Part shown: positions 16,394 through 24,453 of the stretch, in pieces
How the letters are laid out: each line of letters begins with the position of its first letter
Position numbering within the stretch: position 1 is the first letter of the stretch
Source of the DNA: Candidatus Fermentithermobacillaceae bacterium
GTDB lineage: Bacteria; Bacillota; Sulfobacillia; Fermentithermobacillales; Fermentithermobacillaceae
Direction of reading: 5' to 3'
DNA length: 46,305 nt
NCBI GenBank assembly: GCA_012842425.1
Contig: DUSU01000095.1
Location: 1 to 46,305 of the forward strand
The notes under the pieces: generated by a model
The model's database searches: none
What the model saw: only the letters and a program-made list of their open reading frames with translations
What the model was told of the DNA's origin: nothing
Position numbers and translations under genes: made by a program

Positions 16394-16422
16394 TTTACCC
16401 TGTGAGATCTGCTTGCTATAAT
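16394..16422 (+). promoter_or_regulatory. Promoter of the valS T-box transcript
   Basis: TTTACC and a perfect TATAAT are separated by 17 bases. Transcription would start near 16429, giving a leader of about 320 bases before valS. Confidence 0.8.
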
Positions 16423-16428
16423 ACAGCC

Positions 16429-16716
16429 AACTGATCAGGTAGATCCGATGACGGGGAGGAGTAGGCAGGAGTTCTCCCTCAGAGAGCGGGGCATGTGGTG
16501 AGAGCCTTGCGGGAAGAGACTGCCGAAGGTCGCCCCTGAGGACGCGGGCGGAAACGTCCGCGCGGATGGCCACGTTACGGCCGAGAGTGCCGGTAGGGCC
16601 GGGCCCAGGAACTCCGTTGTGGTTCTTCTACACGGGTAGCTCCGTAGGCGCTATTCCCTATCGGAAACAAGGTGGTACCGCGAACTAGGCCCCTTCGCCC
16701 TTGTGGTGAAGGGGCC
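16429..16716 (+). ncRNA. T-box leader (tRNA-Val sensing) upstream of valS
   Basis: The leader carries T-box hallmarks. The stem I region has GATGACGGGGAGGAGTAG, AGAGAGCGGGG and GGTGAGAGCC. The specifier region GAAGGTCGCCCCTGAG supplies a GUC valine codon (16529-16531). The T-box proper, AAGGTGGTACCGCGAAC (from 16669), pairs with the tRNA acceptor end. A final hairpin GGCCCCTTC/GAAGGGGCC (16688-16716) is the alternative terminator stem. Uncharged tRNA-Val should favour the antiterminator and valS expression. The hairpin is not followed by a U-run, which is unusual (see findings). Confidence 0.93.
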
Positions 16717-16747
16717 ATAACTATGATGAGACTGAGGTGATTTCGCG

Positions 16748-19390
16748 GTGTCTCACGAAATGCCAAAAGCGTACGAACCCAAGGCGTTCGAGGAAAAATG
16801 GTACCGCTACTGGATGGAAAACGACCTCTTTAGAGCCGAGGTGGGTTCCAAGAAGCCCAGGTTCTCACTGGTCATGCCCCCTCCCAACATCACGGGGTCG
16901 CTCCACATCGGGCACGCCTTGGACCTATCCCTCCAGGACATCATAATCCGACACATGAGGATGTCCGGGCGGGAGACCCTCTGGCTGCCCGGAACCGACC
17001 ACGCATCCATAGCGACCCATGCGAAGATCGAGGAAATGCTCGAGTCCGAAGGCACCTCCAGACATGAGCTGGGCCGTGAAGAGTTTTTGAGGAGAGCCTG
17101 GGAGTGGAAGGACAAATACGGACACATCATTACCGACCAGATAAAGTCCCTCGGCGCGTCCTGCGACTGGTCCAGGGAACGGTTCACCATGGACGAGGGT
17201 TGCTCCAAAGCGGTAACCGAAGTGTTCGTCCGCCTCTATGAGAAGGCGCTCATCTATAAAGGAAACTATATGGTGAACTTCTGCCCCGGGTGCCACACGG
17301 TTATCTCCGATATCGAAGTGCAGCATGAAGAAGTGGATTCTTTCCTCTGGTACATCCGCTACCCCCTGGAAGGCTCAGACGAGTACATCCAAGTGGCGAC
17401 GACCAGGCCTGAGACAATGCTGGGCGATACCGGGATCGCGGTGAACCCGAGCGACAAGCGGTACGCTCACCTGATCGGGAAGTATGCCATCCTCCCCATT
17501 ATCGGGAGACGCCTCCCCATTTTCGCCGATGAGCATGTTGACCCGGGCTTCGGCACCGGCGCGGTGAAAGTAACGCCTTCCCATGATCCCGACGATTTTG
17601 AAATGGGCATGACCCACGGCCTTGAGTTCGTGAGCGTAATCGACACTCACGGAAGGATGACCGCCGCCACCGGGAAGTACGAGGGTATGGACCGGTACGA
17701 GTGCAGGAAAGTGTTGCTCAAGGACCTAGAAGAAGACGGCTACCTGGTGAAAACCGAACCTTACAAGCTCTCCGTCGGACGGTGCCACAGGTGCGACACC
17801 AACGTGGAACCCCTTATATCCGAGCAGTGGTTTGTGAGAATGAAGCCCCTTGCCGAGCCGGCGCTCAAGGTGGTCCGCGAGGGCAAAGTGAAGTTCGTGC
17901 CCGAACGCTTCACCAAGATCTACGAGAACTGGATGGAGAACGTCCGCGACTGGTGCATCTCCAGGCAGCTCTGGTGGGGCCACAGGATCCCGGCCTGGTA
18001 CTGCGACGGATGTGGAAAGACGATAGTGGCGAGAGAAGAGCCCAAATCATGTCCCGATTGCGGCGGGCCATTGCGCCAGGACGAAGACGTGCTGGATACA
18101 TGGTTCTCCTCGGCACTCTGGCCGTTCTCGACGCTCGGGTGGCCTGAAAAGACGGCCGACCTCGACTACTTCTTCCCCACCGACGTTCTAGTAACCGGTT
18201 ACGACATCATCTTCTTCTGGGTAGCCAGAATGATCTTCTCCTCGCTCGAGCACATGGGTCGGGAGCCTTTCCGCACCGTCGTGATCCACGGCATGGTGAG
18301 GGACGCCCTGGGGCGGAAAATGTCCAAGAGCTTGGGGAACGGGATTGACCCGCTTGAGGTCATCGATAAGTACGGAGCCGACGCCCTGCGCATTTCCCTG
18401 ACGGCGGGAACGGCCATGGGAAACGACATGCGGCTCTTCGACGAAAAAGTGGCCGGAGCCAGGAACTTCGTGAACAAACTCTGGAACGCGGCGAGGTACT
18501 GCCTCTCCAACCTGGAAGGATTCACCCCGCCCGAGAAAGTCGCTCCCAAGAACTTCGCGGGCCGGTGGATCCTGTCGCGTCTTGAGCGCACCATACGTGG
18601 CGTCGCAAGCGCCATGGAGAGGTTCGAGCCCGGCGAAGCCATAGGACTCATAACGGACTTCATCTGGAACGAGTTCTGCGATTGGTATATTGAGATCTCC
18701 AAGGAAGACCTGGCAAGAGAAGATCTCCGGGAAGAGACTCAGGCAGTGCTGTGGACGGTGCTCCGGGATTCCGTGGCGCTCCTCCACCCCTTCACACCGT
18801 TTGTTACGGAAGAGCTGTGGTCATATCTCCCGGGTCGGAAGCCCGGTAGAGAAGGCAGCCTGATTGTCTATCCTTATCCTCAGCCGGAGCGCTATCCCCT
18901 CGACGAGGAGGCGGAAGAAGAGGCAGAAGCCCTTATAGAGGCAACAAAAGCCCTGAGGAACATGAGGGCCGAGGTGAACATCGGGACGGGGAAGAAAGCC
19001 CCGGCCATCATCGCTGCCGCCAAACCGTCACGGTGGGAGAAGATGCTCCCGTACATCCAAAGGCTGGCTTGGGCAGAGCCCGTCACGCTTGGAGACGCGA
19101 AGGAATTCTCGGATGTCCAGAAGGCCCTCGTGAGCGTGGCCAAAGGCGCCACCGTGTACCTACCGCTTGAGGGCGTAATCGACATCGAGAAGGAGACGGC
19201 AAGGCTCGAGAAGGCCATGGAAGACTTAGCAAGAGATATCGAAAGGACTCGTAGCAGGCTGTCTCAGGAGGATTTCCTGTCGAGAGCACCGCAGGAGATT
19301 GTCGAAGCGCAAAGAAAGAGGTTCGAAGAAAACAGCGCCAAGCTTGAGACACTGAAGACGAGAGTAGAGATGCTCAGGCGCATGAAGTAA
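16748..19390 (+). CDS. valS: Valyl-tRNA synthetase
   Basis: A class I synthetase that charges tRNA-Val and edits Thr-tRNA-Val. The 880-residue protein shows PPPNITGSLHIGHAL (HIGH at 53-56), a zinc-ribbon-like segment (CDGCGKT...CPDCGG), GRKMSKSLGNGIDP (near 524), an anticodon-binding domain, and a C-terminal coiled coil (EKETARLEKAMEDLARDIERT) typical of bacterial ValRS. The start is GTG 16748 behind GAGGTGAT; an in-frame ATG at 16760 is possible. It is controlled by the T-box leader and followed by folC 41 bases later, the usual Firmicutes order. Confidence 0.97.
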   Translation: MSHEMPKAYEPKAFEEKWYRYWMENDLFRAEVGSKKPRFSLVMPPPNITGSLHIGHALDLSLQDIIIRHMRMSGRETLWLPGTDHASIATHAKIEEMLESEGTSRHELGREEFLRRAWEWKDKYGHIITDQIKSLGASCDWSRERFTMDEGCSKAVTEVFVRLYEKALIYKGNYMVNFCPGCHTVISDIEVQHEEVDSFLWYIRYPLEGSDEYIQVATTRPETMLGDTGIAVNPSDKRYAHLIGKYAILPIIGRRLPIFADEHVDPGFGTGAVKVTPSHDPDDFEMGMTHGLEFVSVIDTHGRMTAATGKYEGMDRYECRKVLLKDLEEDGYLVKTEPYKLSVGRCHRCDTNVEPLISEQWFVRMKPLAEPALKVVREGKVKFVPERFTKIYENWMENVRDWCISRQLWWGHRIPAWYCDGCGKTIVAREEPKSCPDCGGPLRQDEDVLDTWFSSALWPFSTLGWPEKTADLDYFFPTDVLVTGYDIIFFWVARMIFSSLEHMGREPFRTVVIHGMVRDALGRKMSKSLGNGIDPLEVIDKYGADALRISLTAGTAMGNDMRLFDEKVAGARNFVNKLWNAARYCLSNLEGFTPPEKVAPKNFAGRWILSRLERTIRGVASAMERFEPGEAIGLITDFIWNEFCDWYIEISKEDLAREDLREETQAVLWTVLRDSVALLHPFTPFVTEELWSYLPGRKPGREGSLIVYPYPQPERYPLDEEAEEEAEALIEATKALRNMRAEVNIGTGKKAPAIIAAAKPSRWEKMLPYIQRLAWAEPVTLGDAKEFSDVQKALVSVAKGATVYLPLEGVIDIEKETARLEKAMEDLARDIERTRSRLSQEDFLSRAPQEIVEAQRKRFEENSAKLETLKTRVEMLRRMK

Positions 19391-19431
19391 GGAACCACTC
19401 ACCAAAGGGCCCCGCCCGGGAGGATGCGGCA

Positions 19432-20790
19432 ATGGTTGCGATAACCGGCGAAGAATACGAGCAGGCACTGGCATGGATACACAGTACGATGCGGTTCGGC
19501 TCCAAGATGGGACTTCAGAGGATCCGGAAGCTCACCGAGCTCCTCGGTAACCCCGAAAGGAATTTGGAGTACGTTCACGTAGCGGGGACCAACGGCAAAG
19601 GGTCGGTTACCGCCATGGTCGCATCAGCCCTATCGGCCAACGGTTACAGGACCGGGAGATACATCTCCCCCTACCTCGAGGACTTTAGAGAGAGGATCTC
19701 GATCGGGGACAGGATGATCTCCCGGGAGGACTTAGTAGGTCTCGTAGACGAGGTAAGACCGGCGGTAGAGCAGATGGTAAGAGAAGGCGAAGACTACCCC
19801 ACCGAGTTCGAAGTAGTGACCGCGCTGGCTTTTCTCTACTACGCACATGAGAGATGCGACTACGTCGCCTTAGAGGTGGGACTCGGCGGAAGGTTCGACG
19901 CTACCAACATCGTAACTCCGGCAGTCTCGGTGATCACGACCATCTCACTGGACCACACGGACCGCTTGGGAGACACCGTCGACAAGATCGCCTGGGAAAA
20001 GGCGGGCATCATAAAACCCGGTGTCCCGGTAGTGACCGGAGTCTCAGATGACGAGGCGCTTAGGGTGATAAAGGCCAGGGCCGAAGATCTCGGGTCGCCC
20101 CTTTTCACGGTGTCCAACAAGAGGCGCGCGGACGTAACGTGGGAAGAAGTCTCCTACTCCATGGAAGGCCAAATCATAAACATCCAGGGACCTGATTTCC
20201 GCTATGAAAACGTGCGCGTGCCCCTCTTGGGAAGGCACCAGCAGGCCAACGCGGCGGTCGCAGTAGCCGCGCTGGAGTTCGGGAAACCCAAGAACCGCGA
20301 AGGCAAGTTCCGGTTGGACAGAACCGCCGTGAGGCACGGCGTAGCCACCACTCACTGGCCCGGCCGCCTGGAAGTCCTATCGCGAAATCCTTTGATCCTC
20401 CTAGACGGCGCCCATAACCCGGAAGGGGCCAAAGCCCTTGGAGAAGCTCTGGTCAGTTTCCCCAAGAGGCGGACCGTATGCGTGCTCGGGATCTTGGGAG
20501 ACAAATCGTACAGAGAAGCAACAGCGTCTATCGCGCCCCTCTGCGACGAGGTCATCGTGACCAGGCCGGACACTCCCAGGTCGCTGGATCCTGAGGTGTT
20601 GGCAGCCGAGGTAAAGCGGTACGCGCCCTCAGTCACGGTGGAACCCGACCTCCGCAAGGCCCTAGACGAAGCAAGCAAGAGGACCGGACAGGACGACATG
20701 CTACTCGTCTCGGGTTCTCTCTATCTTGTGGGACCTGCCAGGACTTATATATCGTCCAAGCTTGGTATGACCCGGCAAAGCGGGACATAA
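19432..20790 (+). CDS. folC: Folylpolyglutamate synthase / dihydrofolate synthase
   Basis: A Mur-ligase-family enzyme adding glutamate to dihydropteroate or folates. Motifs are the P-loop HVAGTNGKGSVTAM, TEFEVVTALAF, SLDHTDRLGDT (magnesium/ATP region) and the C-terminal LLDGAHNPEGAKAL. Length (452 residues) is normal for the bifunctional enzyme. It lies in the valS operon, as in Bacillus, and is followed by the SPOR gene. The ATG start follows GGGAGGATGCGGCA. Confidence 0.94.
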   Translation: MVAITGEEYEQALAWIHSTMRFGSKMGLQRIRKLTELLGNPERNLEYVHVAGTNGKGSVTAMVASALSANGYRTGRYISPYLEDFRERISIGDRMISREDLVGLVDEVRPAVEQMVREGEDYPTEFEVVTALAFLYYAHERCDYVALEVGLGGRFDATNIVTPAVSVITTISLDHTDRLGDTVDKIAWEKAGIIKPGVPVVTGVSDDEALRVIKARAEDLGSPLFTVSNKRRADVTWEEVSYSMEGQIINIQGPDFRYENVRVPLLGRHQQANAAVAVAALEFGKPKNREGKFRLDRTAVRHGVATTHWPGRLEVLSRNPLILLDGAHNPEGAKALGEALVSFPKRRTVCVLGILGDKSYREATASIAPLCDEVIVTRPDTPRSLDPEVLAAEVKRYAPSVTVEPDLRKALDEASKRTGQDDMLLVSGSLYLVGPARTYISSKLGMTRQSGT

Positions 20791-20845
20791 ACATTGGATC
20801 GAACTATGTTGGCAATCTGCTTAAGTATTGAGGAGGTGCGCGTCA

Positions 20846-21688
20846 ATGCGGAGGTCCCGTCTGGGCCAAAGCAAGGGCCTTGGCAGCAAGCTAATATTCG
20901 TCCTCGTCGCCCTCGCCTTTGTCGGATCGGGTTACCTTATAGGAAGGTACTTCCTGTCGGCGCTTCTCGACAGGCCAGCGGGCGGGGAACCGGTCAGTGG
21001 TCAGCGTCCTGACCCGTCAGGCAGTACTACGACCACAACCGTCCAGATCCAAACCAAGCCTGTGACCCTTTACAGAGTCCAGATAGGTGCTTTCTCCACA
21101 AGCGAGAACGCCGAAAACGCCGCTCAGGCAGCCATCGCGAAAGGCGTGGGCGCAGCGGTCATGAGCCCCGACCCCCTCTATAAGGTATACTGCGGAATCA
21201 CCGGCTCGAAAGAAGCAGCGAATAAACTGGCTCAGACTGCCCAGCCAAAGCTGGCAGGTAGCGTAGTAGCCAAAGACGACAACCTCTACGTGGCAACGAC
21301 CGAAGTCGCGTCCAGGTCATTCACGATAACCGGGCCTACGGCACAAGTGGAGGCGATCCAGAACGCCTTCGTCAAAGCCGACACTGCCGTCCAGTCTCTC
21401 CTTGCTTTCTGGGATGCCCAGTACCTCGGCAAAGAAAACCAGGTCCAGATCTCTTCCATGGAATCCGAGCTTTCTGCTTTGAAGACGGAGCTCGAGGGTA
21501 TAACTCCTGACGCCGGCGTGAAAGCGGCCCACTCCGGGGCGCTTAGGATCATCTCGGATCTCGTGGCGGCAGCTCAGGCGGCCAAGGAAGCAGCCGGTGG
21601 CGACAGCAGCAAGGTCGCGCTTGGCACGAGCACATTCGTGAAGTCCATCGATTCCTATATTCAAGAGCTTAAGAACCTGAGCCCCTAG
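20846..21688 (+). CDS. SPOR-domain membrane protein (positional counterpart of SpoIIB)
   Basis: I start this at ATG 20846 (280 residues), seven bases after AGGAGGTG, not at the track's 20828. It has a short basic N-terminus, a membrane segment (about 17-39), a Thr-rich linker, and a SPOR repeat region beginning at LYRVQIGAFSTSENAENAA, which binds denuded septal peptidoglycan. The C-terminal 120 residues are mostly helical and unassigned. In Bacillus, the SPOR protein SpoIIB is encoded after folC and guides engulfment proteins to the septum. Shared position and domain suggest the same role here, by inference. Confidence 0.8.
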   Translation: MRRSRLGQSKGLGSKLIFVLVALAFVGSGYLIGRYFLSALLDRPAGGEPVSGQRPDPSGSTTTTTVQIQTKPVTLYRVQIGAFSTSENAENAAQAAIAKGVGAAVMSPDPLYKVYCGITGSKEAANKLAQTAQPKLAGSVVAKDDNLYVATTEVASRSFTITGPTAQVEAIQNAFVKADTAVQSLLAFWDAQYLGKENQVQISSMESELSALKTELEGITPDAGVKAAHSGALRIISDLVAAAQAAKEAAGGDSSKVALGTSTFVKSIDSYIQELKNLSP

Positions 21689-21690
21689 GA

Positions 21691-21764
21691 CAGAATCTTA
21701 GAGAGGCGGTCAAAGCGCCTCCACCGATTATTGCGCCGCAGAACGCATGCATGTTAAGATTCTG
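21691..21764 (+). promoter_or_regulatory. Structured leader upstream of rpsT (candidate)
   Basis: Perfect 10-base arms CAGAATCTTA (21691-21700) and TAAGATTCTG (21755-21764) enclose an inner hairpin GAGGCG/CGCCTC (21703-21721). The closed element ends 32 bases before the rpsT start. It may be an r-protein autoregulatory leader or a terminator of the SPOR gene; no U-run follows, which favours the leader reading. Confidence 0.45.
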
Positions 21765-21796
21765 TGGTGTCAGTAGTAATGGTGGAGGTGCCGTTT

Positions 21797-22048
21797 TTGG
21801 CTAACATAAAGTCCAGCGAGAAAGACATCAAGAGATCGGAGATCCGTCGCCGCCGCAATCAGGCGATTAAGTCCGAGGTTAGAACCCACATTCGCCGCTT
21901 CAGACAAGCTGCCGCTTCGGAGAACGAAGCCGAGAAGGTCCGGCTCTTCCGTATTGCCCAGAGGGCTATCGACAGGGCGGTAAGCAAGGGAGTACTTAAG
22001 GCCAACACCGGGTCAAGGTACAAGTCCAGGCTCGCCACGCTCATCTAG
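21797..22048 (+). CDS. rpsT: 30S ribosomal protein bS20
   Basis: A basic 83-residue primary-binding 16S rRNA protein. The start is typical (LANIKSSEKDIKRSEIRRRRNQ), as are FRIAQRAIDRAVSKGVLKANTGSRYKSRL and the end. I set the start at TTG 21797, after GGTGGAGGTG, since the track's upstream extension MVSVVMVEVPF covers the SD. It is convergent with holA, in the usual comEC-holA-rpsT neighbourhood. Confidence 0.95.
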   Translation: MANIKSSEKDIKRSEIRRRRNQAIKSEVRTHIRRFRQAAASENEAEKVRLFRIAQRAIDRAVSKGVLKANTGSRYKSRLATLI

Positions 22049-22088
22049 CGCGTCCCTAGCCTCTTTATCCGGGATAGTATTAGGAAGG

Positions 22089-22108
22089 TAGACCGCGCCT
22101 GCGGTCTA
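22089..22108. terminator. Bidirectional hairpin between rpsT and holA
   Basis: TAGACCGC and GCGGTCTA pair around a GCCT loop and are followed on the plus strand by TTGTCC. The hairpin overlaps the last bases of the convergent holA gene and likely ends both transcripts. Confidence 0.6.
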
Positions 22109-23122
22109 TTGTCCTTTGCAGATGCCCGTAAGCAGGTAGTCTACAGCGCGTTCGGCGTCCATTACGCCCGTTTTCATGCCTTCGTCAACTGTGAGGAGCA
22201 GCCTGAGGGCCTTCTCCAGATCGCGGAAGCTCCACGACCGGGACTGCTGCAGGGCTTTCTTCGCCACGTAAGGATGGACTCCCAACACCTGGGGCAGAGA
22301 TGCCTGGGACACACCCGATTGTGAAGCTTCCTTGACCCTCCACATGAGGGCGAAGTGAGAGGCAAGGATCGAGATGACCAGAACAGCGCTGGTTGAACGG
22401 CTCTGTAGGTCCTGGTACTCAGAAGCGGCCTTCGCCAAGTTTCTCTGAGCCACCGCGTCCACAAAACCAAATGCGGTCTTCTCCGGGTCTTGCGAGGCGC
22501 ACACGAGGACGACATGCGGGCTCACCGGCCTCGGTCTGTTTGAGGTCCCGCCGTCTCCGGGACCCATGTACAGGATGATCTTCGTCACTTCCTGCTCAAG
22601 CCTATCCATGCTCCGTCCGGCGATGTTCACGAGAAGTTCGGCCCCCTCGGGGGATATCTTGAGCTGCTCCTTGAGGAGCAAAGACTCTACCCACCGGACC
22701 GCTTCCTGGAAGGACGGCGTGGCGGCGTTCACCACGAGTCCCCCCAGCCTGTCCCAAGCTTCCAGGAAAGGCTTCCGCGCCGGGTTGTCTTTGACCGGAC
22801 ATGACAAGACCAGGCAGTTGCCGGGGGCAACGTAGTCTATGACCGGAGCTTCCTTGCCCCCCAGCAGCGCCTGGGCATCCCTCACCACCCATAGGGAAGG
22901 ACCGAAAAACGAGGGCTGAACAAGGTTATCTCTAAGGACATCCCAGGTAGTTTCCTCGCCGGAAAGGTTCTCGGCGCCGCTTGGGTAGAGCTTGGAAAGC
23001 AGCTCAATGACCTTCCGGTGCCAGTAGACCTCCTCGCCCACGATCAAGTACCCCGCAGCCGTCCTCTCCAAAGACCCGAGGTCACCCGAGGCTATTAGAG
23101 TGGATGCGTCAGTAGGCTTCAT
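22106..23122 (-). CDS. holA: DNA polymerase III subunit delta
   Basis: Clamp-loader subunit that opens the beta sliding clamp. The 338-residue protein has the AAA+-like layout without a Walker A motif. Typical stretches are GYLIVGEEVYWHRKVIELL, FFGPSLWVVRDAQALL, SPEGAELLVNIAGRSMDRLEQEVTKI and, in the C-terminal collar, QVLGVHPYVAKKALQQSRSW. ATG start behind GGGGGAAG. It lies after comEC and the vanW gene, and beside rpsT, as in other Firmicutes. Confidence 0.92.
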   Translation of the reverse strand: MKPTDASTLIASGDLGSLERTAAGYLIVGEEVYWHRKVIELLSKLYPSGAENLSGEETTWDVLRDNLVQPSFFGPSLWVVRDAQALLGGKEAPVIDYVAPGNCLVLSCPVKDNPARKPFLEAWDRLGGLVVNAATPSFQEAVRWVESLLLKEQLKISPEGAELLVNIAGRSMDRLEQEVTKIILYMGPGDGGTSNRPRPVSPHVVLVCASQDPEKTAFGFVDAVAQRNLAKAASEYQDLQSRSTSAVLVISILASHFALMWRVKEASQSGVSQASLPQVLGVHPYVAKKALQQSRSWSFRDLEKALRLLLTVDEGMKTGVMDAERAVDYLLTGICKGQ

Positions 23123-23131
23123 CGCTTCCCC

Positions 23132-24376
23132 CTACCTTGTGGGCGGCGGGTAGGACGGCTGGTAGGTGTTGCGCATGATGAACTGGCGCTCCACTTCCTC
23201 ACCGTTTAGCTTCTTCACTCTGTATGTCTCAACCAAGAGGCCCGGCCGCTTCCCCGGCGACGGGTACTCAGCCAACGTAACGGGCGCAATCTCGTACGTG
23301 TAACCGTCCGGTATGCCGAAAACCCTTATGGTCACCCTGCCGTCTTCGACCCACGCGCCAAAAACCACCTTTTCCTGAGTGTTGTTCTTGATTTTGAGGT
23401 CCAGGTAGTCCCACGCTACCGCTGCGTCCCATCCGGGAGGCACGTAGTCTACTGGGATTCCGTGAGCCGTAACGTACGGGAAGTCCAGACCGGCAAGACA
23501 AGCCGCGTCAAAGAGCGTGGTAGTCACCTGGCAGATCCCGCCTGCAAGGCCGGGCTCCAAGTGGTCTCCTACCACGACGTTGGCGTAGCGGTACCCCTTG
23601 GCCACAGTCCTCTCTCCCGCTTCGCGGTTGAAGCTGTAAACATCTCCCGGGTTCAACACTTTGCCGTGGACCGCTTGAGCAGCCAAAGCAAGGTTTACGT
23701 TCCTGTCCGTATCCTCAATGTCATACTCCGTGGAGAACTCACTGATGAGCGACAAGGCAGGCAGCTCTTGACCTTCAGGCGGCGCCACGGGGGTGTACGC
23801 AACCTCGACGCAGGTACCCTCGATCTCCTTGAGGGCCTGAGCCACGTCTTCCCTCTTCACAACCTGTCCTTCAGTCGGGGGAACTACGACAAGGTCCCGC
23901 TCCACGAACTCGTACCGTGAGCCCTGGGGCTCGGCGGAAAGCGCGGTCGCGATTTCACCGAGGATGTCTCTCGACTCCGGCAAATCCACCGTGACCGGAG
24001 AGGCCATCACCGTCTTCGCTCCACGTTTGGAGAGAAATGAGGGCCAGAGACGCGGGGCCGAAGATACGTATTCGTCGAGAGATCTGAGAACGCGGTACTC
24101 GTCGATAATAAGGCCGATCTCCTCCGGCTTTACCTCGTAGGTCCTGCTGCCCGCAGTGAAAACAATGGGACCTTCCCTAAGCTCCTGGATTCTCTCTAGG
24201 AGCGCCTCCTCGGCCGCGCTGCGTGAGAGCCCGCCCAAGGACACCCCCATGGCCCACACGTTTCCCGACACTACCTCGTGCCGGAAAAGCAGCGCCGATA
24301 TCACAAAAAGCCCCAGCAAAACCGCGGCTAGCACGGGTACGCTGAGCTTGTCCTTCTTTTTTCTATAAGCTGCCAT
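23132..24376 (-). CDS. VanW-family exported protein with peptidoglycan-binding-like domain
   Basis: After a short N-terminus and a membrane segment (about 13-33), a region of about 200 residues resembles the PG_binding_4 module common in these proteins. The VanW domain then shows NVNLALAAQAVHGKVLNPGDVYSFN, GYRYANVVVGD and GLAGGICQVTTTLFDAACLAGL. The function is not settled; homologues occur in vancomycin-resistance clusters and many spore formers and are thought to act in the cell wall. I prefer ATG 24376 with GAGGAACCA upstream over the track's GTG 24400. It is inserted between comEC and holA, nine bases before holA. Confidence 0.85.
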   Translation of the reverse strand: MAAYRKKKDKLSVPVLAAVLLGLFVISALLFRHEVVSGNVWAMGVSLGGLSRSAAEEALLERIQELREGPIVFTAGSRTYEVKPEEIGLIIDEYRVLRSLDEYVSSAPRLWPSFLSKRGAKTVMASPVTVDLPESRDILGEIATALSAEPQGSRYEFVERDLVVVPPTEGQVVKREDVAQALKEIEGTCVEVAYTPVAPPEGQELPALSLISEFSTEYDIEDTDRNVNLALAAQAVHGKVLNPGDVYSFNREAGERTVAKGYRYANVVVGDHLEPGLAGGICQVTTTLFDAACLAGLDFPYVTAHGIPVDYVPPGWDAAVAWDYLDLKIKNNTQEKVVFGAWVEDGRVTIRVFGIPDGYTYEIAPVTLAEYPSPGKRPGLLVETYRVKKLNGEEVERQFIMRNTYQPSYPPPTR

Positions 24377-24453
24377 TGGTTCCTCACTCCGGTCCGCCAC
24401 ATGCGGTTTCTAGGTGGCTTCATTCAGGTTTTCTCCCTGATAAGCCGCTTCTC

